DNA from: Paenibacillus sp. 1_12
GTDB lineage: Bacteria; Bacillota; Bacilli; Paenibacillales; NBRC-103111
Assembly: GCF_900114475.1 (NCBI RefSeq)
Contig: NZ_FOTE01000008.1
Location: 1-64,000, forward strand
Direction: 5' to 3'
Length of the DNA stretch: 64,000 nt
Shown here: piece by piece, positions 16,932-26,288 of the stretch
Layout of the letters: each line of letters starts with the position of its first letter
Numbering within the stretch: the stretch's first letter is position 1
Notes under the pieces: generated by a model
What the model saw: the letters and a program-made list of their open reading frames with translations, nothing else
The model's database searches: none
Told to the model about the DNA's origin: nothing
Position numbers and translations under genes: made by a program

Positions 16932-17885
16932 TTATAAAAGGAATTTTTTCCCTTGGTACGTATCCCGATTTCGCAGCTCCGCATCAATAGCGTTAAGCAC
17001 TTCCCATTTTTTTAGACTCCACATCGGTCCTATCAGCAAGTCGCGCGGCGCATCTCCCGTAAGCCGATGAACAATCATATCTTGGGGGAGCAGCTCTAAC
17101 GTATCAACCACAAGCTTGACATATTCGTCCTTTTCCAAAAACCGCAGCAGCCCTGCATCATACTGTTTCACCATCGGCGTTTTGCGCATGAGATGCAGCA
17201 GGTGGATTTTAATGCCTTCCACGCCCATAGCTGCGACGGCTCGACCGGTTTCGAGCATCATCTCATGTGTTTCACCTGGAAGGCCATGAATAATATGGGC
17301 GCAGGTGCGTATGTTGTGTTTTTTTAGTTTGGCTACTGCGTCGGTGTAGCACTGCGTATCATGAGCGCGATTAATCAGCTTTGAGGTCGATTCATGAACG
17401 GTTTGCAGGCCCATTTCTACCCATAAATACGTGCGTTCATTCAGCTCAGCCAAATATTCCACAACATCATCCGGCAAACAATCGGGTCTTGTCGCAATCG
17501 ATAAGCCGACAACTCCAGGCTGCTGTAAAATCACTTCATAATACTCCCGCAGCTCGTCAACAGGCGCATAGGTGTTGGTATAAGCTTGAAAATAACCGAT
17601 ATACTGCGCTTCAGGCCATTTTTTATGCTGAAGGTCGCGAATTTTGTTGAATTGAGTAACCAGATCATCGCGGCGGCTTCCTGCAAAATCTCCGGAGCCA
17701 CGTGCACTGCAAAAAGTACAACCTCCTGTGGCAATCCCACCATCCCGGTTAGGGCAAGTGAATCCCGCGTCAAGCATTACTTTAAAAACCTTGGTGCCAA
17801 ACTGACGGCGCATTTCTGTATTCCATGTATGAAAACGTTTGTCTCCCCATTGAACCGGGAACGCTGTTTCCTGAATTTGATTCAT
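16932..17885 (-). CDS. YtqA-type radical SAM protein (TIGR01212)
   Basis: Radical SAM enzyme of the YtqA/YhcC family, 317 residues, of unproven function. The cluster motif is unusual for its long first gap: CPNRDGGIATGGCTFCSARG (~44-63), typical of this family. KFQAYTNTYAP-like FQAYTNTYAP, ATRPDCLPDDVVEYL and the HIIHGLPGE segment further match it. AAGGAG precedes the ATG by 9 bases. It is the first gene of a minus-strand run (ytqA, cytochrome, mnmM, manA), which suggests joint transcription. Its pairing with a wobble-uridine methyltransferase in several Bacillota hints at a tRNA link, which is inference. Confidence 0.92.
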   Translation of the reverse strand: MNQIQETAFPVQWGDKRFHTWNTEMRRQFGTKVFKVMLDAGFTCPNRDGGIATGGCTFCSARGSGDFAGSRRDDLVTQFNKIRDLQHKKWPEAQYIGYFQAYTNTYAPVDELREYYEVILQQPGVVGLSIATRPDCLPDDVVEYLAELNERTYLWVEMGLQTVHESTSKLINRAHDTQCYTDAVAKLKKHNIRTCAHIIHGLPGETHEMMLETGRAVAAMGVEGIKIHLLHLMRKTPMVKQYDAGLLRFLEKDEYVKLVVDTLELLPQDMIVHRLTGDAPRDLLIGPMWSLKKWEVLNAIDAELRNRDTYQGKKFLL

Positions 17886-18066
17886 ACTATAAGACTCCTT
17901 CTGGGCAAATCCATAAATTCAATCAGCTTTATTTTAACGCATATTGAACTGGTTTGCGAACATTTCCCATAGCAAAAGCCCCCTGCACGATCAAAGAATA
18001 CTTCATGCTCTAATCGACCATGCTACCTTTGTACCAAACAAAACAGTTTGAAGGGAGAATCACTCG

Positions 18067-18750
18067 ATGAACAAGTTTAGCAAGCTGGTAATGGTGTTGG
18101 CCCTGACTTCAACTATGGGGTTCGGTACTCAGGCATTTGCTGAAATGGGAGTCAACAGCTCGACCACAGGCAACAGCGGTACCGGTACATTAAATGCTTA
18201 TGGATCGGGATCAATGACAGGTACTGACGGAACGGGGACAACAACAACAGGAACTACGACCGGAACAGGAGCCTATGGGACGGGGATGGGAACGACTACT
18301 GACACAACCGGAACCTATGGAACGGGCACAACTGGCACGGGTACGACAGGGTATGGAACTAATGGAACAGGCACAACGGGTTATGGAACCGGAATGGGCA
18401 CAACAAGTTATGGAACGACTGGAACAGGCACAACTACCGGTTCTTATGGATCTTATGGAACAGATGGAAGCACGACAAATACAACAGGTACAGGCACTAC
18501 CAATTATGATGGCAATACGGTAGGCAACAAAGTGAGTAACAAGGCACATCATTTGCTCGACCGAATGAACACTTACAGCAATACCAATGCGAACACCAAT
18601 GGATATGGCGGCAATTATGATACTTATAGTTATCGGGCCAATGCAGATACAACAACGAAAGGAACAAACTGGGGCTGGTTGGGATTGCTTGGTTTGTTAG
18701 GTCTGGTTGGGATGCGCGGCAGCAATCGTAATGAATCAGACATTAAATAA
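18067..18750 (+). CDS. Secreted Gly/Thr-repeat protein with WGxxGxxG C-terminal tail
   Basis: Exported low-complexity protein of 227 residues; no enzyme domain. Residues 1-26 are a signal peptide ending in AFA. Residues ~30-155 are degenerate Thr-Gly repeats built on TGTGTTGYGT-like units, with Ser, Asn and Tyr. After an Asn-rich stretch the C-terminus is TNWGWLGLLGLLGLVGMRGS plus a short charged tail. That is the WGxxGxxG signature described as a C-terminal sorting or anchor segment in Bacillota surface proteins. GAAGGGAG precedes the ATG. It probably decorates the cell or spore surface. The repeat region is prone to slippage, so its length may vary between strains. Confidence 0.85.
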   Translation: MNKFSKLVMVLALTSTMGFGTQAFAEMGVNSSTTGNSGTGTLNAYGSGSMTGTDGTGTTTTGTTTGTGAYGTGMGTTTDTTGTYGTGTTGTGTTGYGTNGTGTTGYGTGMGTTSYGTTGTGTTTGSYGSYGTDGSTTNTTGTGTTNYDGNTVGNKVSNKAHHLLDRMNTYSNTNANTNGYGGNYDTYSYRANADTTTKGTNWGWLGLLGLLGLVGMRGSNRNESDIK

Positions 18751-18779
18751 TAATGACATGAAATAAGATCTTACACGAG

Positions 18780-18818
18780 AAGACTGGTTGCCTTCATAGC
18801 TGAGGGCAGCCGTCTTTT
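18780..18818 (+). terminator. Terminator of the WGxxGxxG protein gene
   Basis: AAGACTGGTTGCC pairs with GGGCAGCCGTCTT around an 11-nt loop, followed by TTT. Confidence 0.75.
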
Positions 18819-18906
18819 CATAAACGATCTATTTAGAGTATAATCATTCCTGAACGGTTAAGTTCGTGATGCAAGATAATCGTAAGTTTACAGCCGGAGG
18901 ATGATT

Positions 18907-19623
18907 ATGCGTTTACGTGGAAGAAAAGGAATTCGAGAAGCATTAATTGCACAGCCCGAACTGATTATTCTGGAGCCTGCCACTTATAAGGGAAAATGGA
19001 GCTCGTTATTTGGCAATAATAATCCGATTCATGTTGAGCTTGGGATGGGCAAGGGCAAATTTATTAGCGAATTGAGCTATCAAAACCCCGATATCAATTA
19101 CATAGGTGTTGATATGTACGATGAGCTGCTGCGCAGGGCCGGTGAAAAGGCAGAGCTGGCACGTGCCGCTGATGGAGGCAATCTGGATAACCTGAAGCTG
19201 GCTTTATTTAATATTGAAAAAATCGAGGAAATATTCGATAGCAATGAGCTGGAGCGTATTTATTTGAATTTTAGCGATCCTTGGCCTAAGAAACGACACG
19301 CCCGCCGCCGATTGACACATGCTGGATTTGTTCGCAAATATATCGAGATATTGAACGAAAAGGGTGAAATTCATTTCAAAACTGATTCACGTTCTCTATT
19401 CGAGTTTTCGTTAAACTCTTTTGCCGACATGGGCTTGCGCATGCGCAACATTTCGCTCAATCTGCATGGTGAAGGGGTTCGTACCGATTTGGTACTAACC
19501 GAATACGAAACCAAATTTTCCGAACAAGGTGTCCCTATTCATCGGCTGGAAGTGGTTATTGGGAAACAGGCAATGGAGCGTCATCTGCAGCAATTGGCTG
19601 AGCTGGAACGCACTGAGGAGTAG
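18907..19623 (+). CDS. trmB: tRNA (guanine-N7)-methyltransferase
   Basis: Forms m7G46 in the tRNA variable loop using SAM. The 238-residue protein carries the family order: N-terminal MRLRGRKGIREAL, SAM-binding ELGMGKGKFI (~42-51), GVDMYDELLRRA, and the TrmB hallmark NFSDPWPKKRHARRRLTH with the catalytic Asp. The ATG at 18907 is selected since GGAGG (18896-18900) lies 6 bases before it; the ATG at 18901 directly abuts that site. It ends at the strong bidirectional terminator 19667-19712. Confidence 0.95.
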   Translation: MRLRGRKGIREALIAQPELIILEPATYKGKWSSLFGNNNPIHVELGMGKGKFISELSYQNPDINYIGVDMYDELLRRAGEKAELARAADGGNLDNLKLALFNIEKIEEIFDSNELERIYLNFSDPWPKKRHARRRLTHAGFVRKYIEILNEKGEIHFKTDSRSLFEFSLNSFADMGLRMRNISLNLHGEGVRTDLVLTEYETKFSEQGVPIHRLEVVIGKQAMERHLQQLAELERTEE

Positions 19624-19666
19624 CCACATAGCCTCCTGGCAGCGATTATGCACATAGGCAGGATAT

Positions 19667-19712
19667 AAAAAGCATGCACACTCTCCATCAAGGAGAACGT
19701 GCATGCTTTTTA
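19667..19712. terminator. Bidirectional terminator between trmB and the lipid glycosyltransferase
   Basis: AAAAAGCATGCAC pairs perfectly with GTGCATGCTTTTT, with an inner CTCTCC/GGAGA stem. A- and T-runs on both sides allow it to serve both convergent genes. Confidence 0.9.
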
Positions 19713-19731
19713 TAGCTGGAGGAGAACATAT

Positions 19732-20865
19732 TTAGGTAGGACTCACGTTAACCCGCAGCATCTCCATAATAGCTTGTGAGCAATCGGCTGGATGATAGTC
19801 GTGGCTATGTGAGGCAGAGTTCGAGCGAGCTTTGGACAGCTCGGAATACCGATCAATCAGCTGTTGAAACCATCGATCAATGGTGGCGTCCGATTTAATT
19901 GGTTCTCCGTACCCATGCTGGGTAAAATAATCCATATTCTCTTCTTCCTGTCCGGGAATCGGTTGATAGAATAACATCGGTATCCCTTTGGACAATCCCT
20001 CGGTACAGGTCATTCCCCCGGGTTTTGTAATTAGTAAATCGGAAACTTCCATCCATTTATCGACTTCTCGCGTAAAACCCATCAATCGAATATTTTCATG
20101 CTGAAACCGCTCATCATGGGATAATTCATCAAGCGCCTTATCGTTACTGCCGAGACAAATAATCAACTGGATCTTTTCCCGCCAGCCCGTGAAGTGGTTC
20201 AACGAATCCTTCGTGTTCATTAATCCCCAACCGCCACCCATAACAAGAACTGTCGGCATAGCCTTTAAGCCAAATTGAGAACGCAGCTCTTCACGATTGT
20301 GAGGCTCCCAGAAATTCGGGTGGACAGGGATACCCGTCACCTGAATAGCTTCAGGCTGCACACCACGCTGCAAAAGCTGATCTCTAACGTTAGAGGTGGA
20401 TACCAAATATTTGTTAACCTCAGAGCTTATCCAAGTACCGTGCGCATCATAATCCGTAATCACTGTACACAAAGGAACATTTAAGCCAGCTCGCTTTAAT
20501 CGTGAGATCACTGCATTGGGAATCGGATGCGTACAAACGATCGCATCGGGCCGAAGCTGATGAACAACAGCAGCTGTCTGTGCATAAAAAATTCGGTGCA
20601 GAGCCAATTGAGCAAAACGGTTTAAAGACTTTTTATACTGGGAACGGTACATGATCCCATACAGCTTGGGCTGTGTGGTGACGGTTTTGCGGTAAGCAGT
20701 AAGTATCCAAGGAGCCAAAGTTGGATTGAGAAAGGAGCCGAGCTCCAGTACACGTGTCTGGATATCGGGTGAGAGCATACGGAGACTGACTGAAAGTGCC
20801 TGAGCAGCTTGAGTATGCCCAGCTCCAAAGCCTTCGGATAATAACAAGACCCTTTTTTTACGCAT
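19732..20865 (-). CDS. MGDG-synthase-type glycolipid glycosyltransferase
   Basis: GT28-like glycosyltransferase (377 aa) related to UgtP and plant MGDG synthases, which add sugars to diacylglycerol at the cytosolic membrane face. The N-terminal domain opens with LLLSEGFGAGHTQAAQAL, the MGDG-synthase start motif. The C-terminal domain has VMGGGWGLMNT and the nucleotide-sugar pocket DLLITKPGGMTCTEGLSKG then PGQEEENMDYF. There is no classical membrane span, in line with peripheral attachment. The gene follows the PAP2 phosphatase by 74 bp on the same strand; a lipid phosphatase making diacylglycerol and a diacylglycerol-using transferase would fit together. Sugar and acceptor specificity are inferred. 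Confidence 0.88.
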   Translation of the reverse strand: MRKKRVLLLSEGFGAGHTQAAQALSVSLRMLSPDIQTRVLELGSFLNPTLAPWILTAYRKTVTTQPKLYGIMYRSQYKKSLNRFAQLALHRIFYAQTAAVVHQLRPDAIVCTHPIPNAVISRLKRAGLNVPLCTVITDYDAHGTWISSEVNKYLVSTSNVRDQLLQRGVQPEAIQVTGIPVHPNFWEPHNREELRSQFGLKAMPTVLVMGGGWGLMNTKDSLNHFTGWREKIQLIICLGSNDKALDELSHDERFQHENIRLMGFTREVDKWMEVSDLLITKPGGMTCTEGLSKGIPMLFYQPIPGQEEENMDYFTQHGYGEPIKSDATIDRWFQQLIDRYSELSKARSNSASHSHDYHPADCSQAIMEMLRVNVSPT

Positions 20866-20939
20866 ATGCGTTTCACCATACCTTGTGACAATTGGATTTA
20901 CACAATTTTAACATTAATCATTTTGAATCCAAAAAGCAA

Positions 20940-21467
20940 CTATGTGAATAATACGACAACTCCAAATGCTGCAGCGGTTCCAATGATACAGCCTACCAGA
21001 CAGTCCGATGGATAGTGCAGGCCCAGATACATACGCGATATGCCCACTAATGATGCAATAGGCAGTAAAATCATGCCTAACCAAGCGTTAGCGTAGAAAA
21101 GCGGGATTGTGATGGAAAAGATGGCAGTTGTGTGTCCTGAAGGAAACGAATGATCCGTTAATGGATTGTTGTATGTATTCGTATCCTTGAGAACAAGATA
21201 AGGTCGAAGCCGCGGGTAGTTTTTTTTGAAAAGGGCAACCGGCACATGACTTGCCGCTAAGGCGATACAGCTCTGCAGACCTGCCAGACGATAGCTGTTT
21301 TGACCAAACAGGCTTAAGGAAAGGGCGGCAATTATTGTAAAGGTCGCGCCTCCTAAATGGGTAATCAAATTAAAGAAGCGGTCTAGATAGGTGCGTCGCA
21401 TCCTTTTGTTAATCCATAGAAACAAACGGTTCTCGTGCTGCTGCAGCCAGGACACAATGCGATTCAT
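20940..21467 (-). CDS. PAP2-family membrane phosphatase
   Basis: Integral membrane phosphatase (175 aa) of the PAP2 superfamily, acting on phosphatidic acid, undecaprenyl pyrophosphate or similar lipid phosphates. All three motifs are present: KKNYPRLRPY (Kx6RP), FPSGHT, and SRMYLGLHYPSD (SRx5Hx3D), with about four to five membrane spans. The ATG at 21467 is chosen because AGGAGGT lies 7 bases before it; a GTG at 21476 overlaps that site. It is followed by the lipid glycosyltransferase gene, probably in one transcript. Confidence 0.92.
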   Translation of the reverse strand: MNRIVSWLQQHENRLFLWINKRMRRTYLDRFFNLITHLGGATFTIIAALSLSLFGQNSYRLAGLQSCIALAASHVPVALFKKNYPRLRPYLVLKDTNTYNNPLTDHSFPSGHTTAIFSITIPLFYANAWLGMILLPIASLVGISRMYLGLHYPSDCLVGCIIGTAAAFGVVVLFT

Positions 21468-22049
21468 TCTAGTCACCTCCTGTTTAAGAGTATATAGGAT
21501 GCCCCAATCGAGAGGTAAGACTCAAGATCAAAAAGGGGACTTTTTGAATAACCTTTATTATCAGCATATACATATCTACTCCTTAGTATAAACTTCGTTT
21601 GTTAATGGAGTATTAACCTCATATAAACACCATTTAAACAAATGGGGGGCGGCGCGGAGCAATGGGAGACGTGCAAAATTTGTGCAAGCAGTAGAATTAT
21701 TGTATCATGAAAGCTGTATATCCACCCCAAATCGCAGGACAGCGCCCTGAAAAAACTTGAGAAAAGCTGCAATCTGGTCAATAAACAAAATGAAAATCGT
21801 TGATAATCGATGAAAAGCTGGAATAAAGCATGGATGACAAAGAACACGACCCTAATTCCTTATAAATCACTCATAATTCATAAGATCCGGCGTATTCCGG
21901 CTATAAGGTGCTTTTGACAAAGTATAGGAAAGAGAGGAAAATCATATTCGGTCGTCTGGAAAAAAATATAAACCAACGAAGCTTATACATGCCTAAGCAT
22001 GATAGACAGAGAAAACTTTGGGGTACATAACAAAAAAGGGGGATTTAAA
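21468..22049. other. 582-bp intergenic region before the BcsA-like gene
   Basis: AT-rich divergent region with no convincing gene. Seen in it are a short inverted repeat CCGG-6-CCGG near 21887-21900, and a possible promoter TTGACA (21914-21919) - 17 bp - GAAAAT (21937-21942) about 110 bp before the glycosyltransferase start. The rest (21600-21850) is featureless to me. Its length leaves room for an RNA leader, but I see no known riboswitch. Confidence 0.5.
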
Positions 22050-23285
22050 ATGCTGGACAATGTCATACTGGCTATTCAGGTTGTCTTGGCGCTGATTGGG
22101 GTTTATCAGCTCTTTTTGACGTGCTTTGGCTGGTATAAGGCCAAGGCTAAGCCGCAATTTGCACCACAAAAATCATTCGCAATACTGGTCGCCGCCCATA
22201 ATGAGGAACAAGTGGTCGGTGCGCTGATCGATAACTTGAAAAATCTCGATTATCCGAAAGAATTATATGATGTATTCGTTATATGCGACAATTGTACAGA
22301 CCGCACAGCCGATATTACACGCAGTATGGGGGCTTATGCATGTGAACGGCATAATCCGAAGCTTCGCGGTAAAGGCTATGCGATTGAATGGATGCTGAAG
22401 GAGCTTTGGAAGAAGCCCCGTAACTATGATGCTATTGTCATGTTCGATGCGGACAATCTGGTCAACCCGGATTATTTGATCCATATGAACAATGATTTGT
22501 GCAATGGCTCTAAGGTTATTCAGGCTTATTTGGATACGAAGAACCCGAATGATTCATGGATTACAGCTGCTTATGCCGTAACTTATTGGTATTGCAATCG
22601 TCTTTGGCAGCTTCCGCGCCAAAATCTCGGCTTGGCTAACTTCCTGGGTGGTACAGGAATGTGCTTTGAGACCAAGCTGCTAAAGGAAATAGGCTGGGGA
22701 GCTACCAGTCTGGTTGAGGATCTGGAGTTTACTATGCGCTGCGTACAGCGCGGAATTAACCCTACGTTTAATTATGATGCAAAGGTATTCGATGAGAAGC
22801 CGCTGACGTTCAAAGCTTCCGCCAAACAGCGTCTTCGTTGGATGCAAGGACATTTTGATGTAGCACGCCGTTATTCCTTTCCTCTGCTCTGGCAGGGTCT
22901 GAAGGAAGGCAGCTGGTCGAAGCTTGATACAGGCTTATATGCATTAAACGTATATAATGTGCTGATCGGTTCGGTGGTAACTATAGTTTTGTGGACTGAT
23001 AGAATTATGCCGGGAATGCCCTTCCTCAAATCATTATTCGATTACTCGCCACCGGTATTTATGACGATCGGGATATTAAGCTTTATTCAATTCCCGCTTG
23101 CGCTTATTATTGAAAAAGCAAATTGGAAAACCTATCTGTACTTGATTCCGTTTCCGCTGTTTATGTTATCTTGGTGGCCAATTACCGTCTATGCGTTCTT
23201 CACGCAAAATAACAAGCAATGGAGCCATACCGAGCATACGCGTGTCATTCGGTTGGAGGAAGTTCAGAGCAAGCAGGTTAGCTAA
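22050..23285 (+). CDS. Processive family 2 glycosyltransferase (BcsA/HasA-like)
   Basis: Membrane polysaccharide synthase of 411 residues. One N-terminal span (~5-27) leads into a cytosolic GT-A domain with AAHNEEQVVGALIDNLK, the DxD motif in MFDADNLVNPDY, the acceptor-site ED of LVEDLEFTMRC, and QRLRWMQGH, the QxxRW signature of processive enzymes. Three or four C-terminal spans follow. There is no PilZ or MshEN module, unlike the second enzyme at 26516. The ATG at 22050 has AAAGGGGGA 8 bases upstream; the frame remains open 17 codons further but without such a site. The product is not predictable beyond a beta-linked polymer. Confidence 0.88.
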   Translation: MLDNVILAIQVVLALIGVYQLFLTCFGWYKAKAKPQFAPQKSFAILVAAHNEEQVVGALIDNLKNLDYPKELYDVFVICDNCTDRTADITRSMGAYACERHNPKLRGKGYAIEWMLKELWKKPRNYDAIVMFDADNLVNPDYLIHMNNDLCNGSKVIQAYLDTKNPNDSWITAAYAVTYWYCNRLWQLPRQNLGLANFLGGTGMCFETKLLKEIGWGATSLVEDLEFTMRCVQRGINPTFNYDAKVFDEKPLTFKASAKQRLRWMQGHFDVARRYSFPLLWQGLKEGSWSKLDTGLYALNVYNVLIGSVVTIVLWTDRIMPGMPFLKSLFDYSPPVFMTIGILSFIQFPLALIIEKANWKTYLYLIPFPLFMLSWWPITVYAFFTQNNKQWSHTEHTRVIRLEEVQSKQVS

Positions 23286-23293
23286 TTAAGCAA

Positions 23294-23323
23294 TTGACTT
23301 TACTATGAGCAATATGTTATGAT
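23294..23323 (+). promoter_or_regulatory. Probable sigma-A promoter of infC-rpmI-rplT
   Basis: TTGACT (23294-23299) and TATGAT (23318-23323) with an 18-bp spacer, just ahead of the L20 leader. Confidence 0.6.
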
Positions 23324-23329
23324 GACCTA

Positions 23330-23466
23330 GTTGAAAAAGAAGAGGCGCCCGCTTCTCACCTGACTGACCTTGAGTTGGCTGGTTATAAAGCTAGAGTGAA
23401 TGTGAATTTGGTGTTTGATCACTTAAACTTTAACAGACGTGGGCGTTCGCTGCCCGCGTCTTTTTT
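23330..23466 (+). ncRNA. L20-type autoregulatory leader with attenuator
   Basis: Leader of the infC operon. In Bacillota this region folds into an L20-binding structure, so that free L20 promotes termination. Visible are the GGCGCCCGC/GGTTATAAAGC segments and an attenuator hairpin at 23436-23460 (GACGTGGGC...GCCCGCGTC) followed by TTTTTT. Assignment rests on position, gene order and the terminator; the binding fold was not modelled. Confidence 0.7.
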
Positions 23467-23493
23467 AATTTTAATCCATGGAGGTGGCAAGTT

Positions 23494-24009
23494 ATTAGTA
23501 CAGAGCATTTAATTAACGAGGATATTCGAGTGAAGGAAGTACGCTTAATCGGTGGGGACGGAGAACAACTCGGAATCAAACCTATTCGCGAAGCACTTCA
23601 GATCGCACAGGATGCCAATTTGGATTTAGTTAATGTTGCTCCAACGGCTAAACCGCCGGTTTGCCGGATTATGGATTACGGGAAATTCCGCTATGAAACA
23701 CAAAAGAAAGAAAAGGAAGCCCGTAAAAATCAAAAAATCGTTGAACTTAAAGAAGTTCGCTTGAGTGCAACAATCGATGAGCATGACTTTCAAACGAAGC
23801 AGCGCAATGTTGTGAAGTTTTTAAATGAAGGCGATAAAGTGAAGTTGAGTGTTCGTTTCCGTGGCCGTGAAATTGCCCATGCAAGCATAGGGCAAAAGGT
23901 GCTGGAGCGGATGGCTGCCGAAGTTGAGGAACTTTCTATCGTCGAGCGTAGAGCTAAGCTTGAAGGTCGCAGTATGATTCTGATTTTGGCACCTAAGCAG
24001 CAAGCATAA
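23494..24009 (+). CDS. infC: Translation initiation factor IF-3
   Basis: Binds the 30S subunit, checks the initiator codon and keeps subunits apart. The start is the ATT at 23494, preceded by GGAGGTGG (23480-23487). It gives 171 residues and the N-terminus STEHLINEDIRVKEVRLIG expected of IF-3; starting at the GTG at 23530 would cut off 12 conserved residues. Non-AUG starts are the hallmark of infC and allow IF-3 to repress its own translation. Further marks are LDLVNVAPTAKPPVCRIMDY and GDKVKLSVRFRGREIAH. It heads the infC-rpmI-rplT operon behind an L20 leader. Confidence 0.96.
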   Translation: MSTEHLINEDIRVKEVRLIGGDGEQLGIKPIREALQIAQDANLDLVNVAPTAKPPVCRIMDYGKFRYETQKKEKEARKNQKIVELKEVRLSATIDEHDFQTKQRNVVKFLNEGDKVKLSVRFRGREIAHASIGQKVLERMAAEVEELSIVERRAKLEGRSMILILAPKQQA

Positions 24010-24033
24010 ATTTGAAGGAGGACTCCACACATC

Positions 24034-24237
24034 ATGCCGAAAATGAAAACACACAGCAGCCTTAAAGGCCGCTTTAAGATCACAGGTACAGGTAAAGTAA
24101 TGAGATACAAAGCTCACAAAAACCACTTACTGTCCGCAAAATCCAATCGTCAAAAACGCGTATTGGGCACGAATCCGGTTATGGCTGCTGGTGACGTAAA
24201 ACGTTTGAAACAGCAATTGGGCAACATCAAAGGCTAG
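24034..24237 (+). CDS. rpmI: Ribosomal protein L35
   Basis: Small basic 50S protein of 67 residues with the standard start MPKMKTHSSLKGRFKITGTG and KNHLLSAKSNRQKR. GGAGGA lies 12 bases upstream of the ATG. It is the second gene of the operon, 24 bp after infC and 43 bp before rplT. Confidence 0.97.
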   Translation: MPKMKTHSSLKGRFKITGTGKVMRYKAHKNHLLSAKSNRQKRVLGTNPVMAAGDVKRLKQQLGNIKG

Positions 24238-24280
24238 TTCTGCATCTTTATCCCACTTAAATTTCTGGAGGTAATGAAAT

Positions 24281-24640
24281 ATGGCAAGAGTAAAAGGCGG
24301 GTTCGTAACTCGTCGTCGTCATAAAAAGATTTTGAAGCTGGCAAGAGGTTATTTTGGTTCCAAGCATCGTTTATTTAGAACAGCAAATCAGCAAGTAATG
24401 AAATCCTTGCTGTATGCATACCGTGACCGTCGCGCGAAAAAACGTGACTTCCGCAGACTTTGGATTACCCGTATTAACGCTGCAGCTCGTATCAATGGCT
24501 TGTCTTACAGCAAGTTCATGCACGGTTTGAAGCTTTCCGGTATCGAAGTCAACCGCAAAATGCTGGCTGATCTGGCTGTTAACGATCTGAACGCATTTAA
24601 CGATTTGGCTACTGCAGCTAAACAAAAAGCGAATGCTTAA
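24281..24640 (+). CDS. rplT: Ribosomal protein L20
   Basis: Early-assembly 50S protein binding 23S rRNA, and the likely repressor of its own operon through the leader at 23330-23466. At 119 residues it has the usual length. The N-terminal basic extension [20 protein letters not shown] and the ending [19 protein letters not shown] are typical. GGAGG lies 9-10 bases before the ATG. It is closed by a very strong terminator. Confidence 0.97.
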   Translation: MARVKGGFVTRRRHKKILKLARGYFGSKHRLFRTANQQVMKSLLYAYRDRRAKKRDFRRLWITRINAAARINGLSYSKFMHGLKLSGIEVNRKMLADLAVNDLNAFNDLATAAKQKANA

Positions 24641-24656
24641 TTCATACCATTAATTT

Positions 24657-24702
24657 AAAACGCGTTTCCCTAAATTTGATTTGGGGAAACGCGTTTTTTT
24701 TT
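24657..24702 (+). terminator. Terminator of the infC operon
   Basis: AAAACGCGTTTCCC pairs perfectly with GGGAAACGCGTTTT, followed by a long T-run. Confidence 0.93.
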
Positions 24703-24939
24703 GTTGTTTCAGAACCTGATCGTTAGCTCTAAAAAAGAGAAGGATATTCATACTTTTTTAACAACTGATCATGAATCCATTGTAACTTAACTATATTCTA
24801 ATATTTGCTTAATTATTTTAAAAACTATATATGATATCATAAATATATGGTGTTGCATAGAGAAAATTACCTAAATAATGGATTTGATCTTTATTATGGA
24901 TTTTATGTATATGATTTTAAAGAAATCAGGTGAGTGGCT

Positions 24940-26256
24940 ATGAATATCATATTGCTATCCGGCGGTTCGGGAGTCAGGCTTTGGCCACTTTCTAGTGAAC
25001 AGCGTCCCAAGCAATTTGTTCCGTTTTTCAAAGACTCAAGCGGCCAGCCGGCATCGATGCTTCAGCATGTGTGGAGCCAGCTCAAACATCGCAACCTACA
25101 TAAATCTACCGTTATTGCGACCTCGGTCGGTCAGCAGGAGCTGATACGAGAGCAAATAGGTCGTGGAGTCGATTTGGTGCTTGAACCCGAGAAGCGTGAT
25201 ACGTTCCCAGCCATTTTATTATCTGTTGCTTATTTATACTCCCATAAAGGTATTTCCAGAGATGAACCTGTTGCTGTTATGTCTGTTGATAGCCGAGTCG
25301 ACGATTCGTTCTACGATGCGCTTCTCAAGCTTCCCGAAGCATTGGACAGCACAAGAGCTCATGTAGCATTATTGGGTGTCAAGCCTACATTCCCATCTCA
25401 AAAGTACGGCTATATTTTACCGGAGGCAAACACAGACAATTCGTCGATCATGACCATAAAACAATTTTATGAAAAACCAAATGCTCAAGATGCAGCACTT
25501 TATATAGAGCGTGGCGCGTTGTGGAACTGTGGTGTCTTCTGCTTTAAGGTAGGTTTTCTTCTGGACTTACTAGCTAGTATGGGGCTTCCCGAAACGTATG
25601 AAGAGCTGCTGCTTGTATATTCCCAGCTAGAGTCACTAAGCTTTGATTATGCGGTTGTAGAACGGGAGAAGAACATTGCAGCGATCACGTACACGGGTTC
25701 GTGGAAGGATATGGGGACCTGGTGCACATTGACGGAGGAGCTGAATGAGCCGCTGGTGGGCAAAGGCGTTCTCGGCAGCGATAACAGTCAGGTTCATATT
25801 ATGAATGAATTAGATATTCCAATTGTCGCAATTGGACTTTCAAATATAGTGATTGCCGCGAGTAAAGAAGGAATTTTGGTAAGTCAAAAAGGATCAGATG
25901 CGCAGCTTAAAGACGCCATTCATCTACTGAAGGAAAGCACGCTGCCAAAGAGTGACGGCATGGAGGCTCACAGTCGGTTGGTTGATCGCTCCGTGTTTGC
26001 AGATGGTACGATAGTGACCACGAAAAAGATTCATTTGAGGCCGGGGATGGAACAATCGTTTGAACCCCTAACAGATGGCAGACAGCAAATTGTTTCCTGG
26101 ACGGTTATGCACGGAAGTCCGAGGGTAATTAAAAATAATGAAGATATCGTGGTATCGAGTGGTTGGAATGTTGTATTGGAAAATTGTGATAAGGCAGTTA
26201 TTCAAGCGTTGGGTTATGTTGATCTCTTGGAAATAACAACCATTACAAAACAATAA
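24940..26256 (+). CDS. manC: Mannose-1-phosphate guanylyltransferase
   Basis: Makes GDP-mannose from mannose-1-phosphate and GTP, the donor for mannose-containing polysaccharide. Residues ~1-290 form the nucleotidyltransferase with LLSGGSGVRLWPLSSEQRPK (the pyrophosphorylase signature), VLEPEKRDTFPA, and FYEKPNAQDAALYIERGALW then NCGVF. The last ~90 residues replace the usual ManA-like cupin with a reduced version, so isomerase activity is unlikely; manA is encoded at 14374. The ATG at 24940 is used because AGGTGAG lies ~6 bases upstream and would overlap the GTG at 24934. It heads a six-gene operon running to gtrA. Confidence 0.9.
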   Translation: MNIILLSGGSGVRLWPLSSEQRPKQFVPFFKDSSGQPASMLQHVWSQLKHRNLHKSTVIATSVGQQELIREQIGRGVDLVLEPEKRDTFPAILLSVAYLYSHKGISRDEPVAVMSVDSRVDDSFYDALLKLPEALDSTRAHVALLGVKPTFPSQKYGYILPEANTDNSSIMTIKQFYEKPNAQDAALYIERGALWNCGVFCFKVGFLLDLLASMGLPETYEELLLVYSQLESLSFDYAVVEREKNIAAITYTGSWKDMGTWCTLTEELNEPLVGKGVLGSDNSQVHIMNELDIPIVAIGLSNIVIAASKEGILVSQKGSDAQLKDAIHLLKESTLPKSDGMEAHSRLVDRSVFADGTIVTTKKIHLRPGMEQSFEPLTDGRQQIVSWTVMHGSPRVIKNNEDIVVSSGWNVVLENCDKAVIQALGYVDLLEITTITKQ

Positions 26257-26288
26257 ATAGAGACTTTAGCCGGAGGTGGATGACTACG

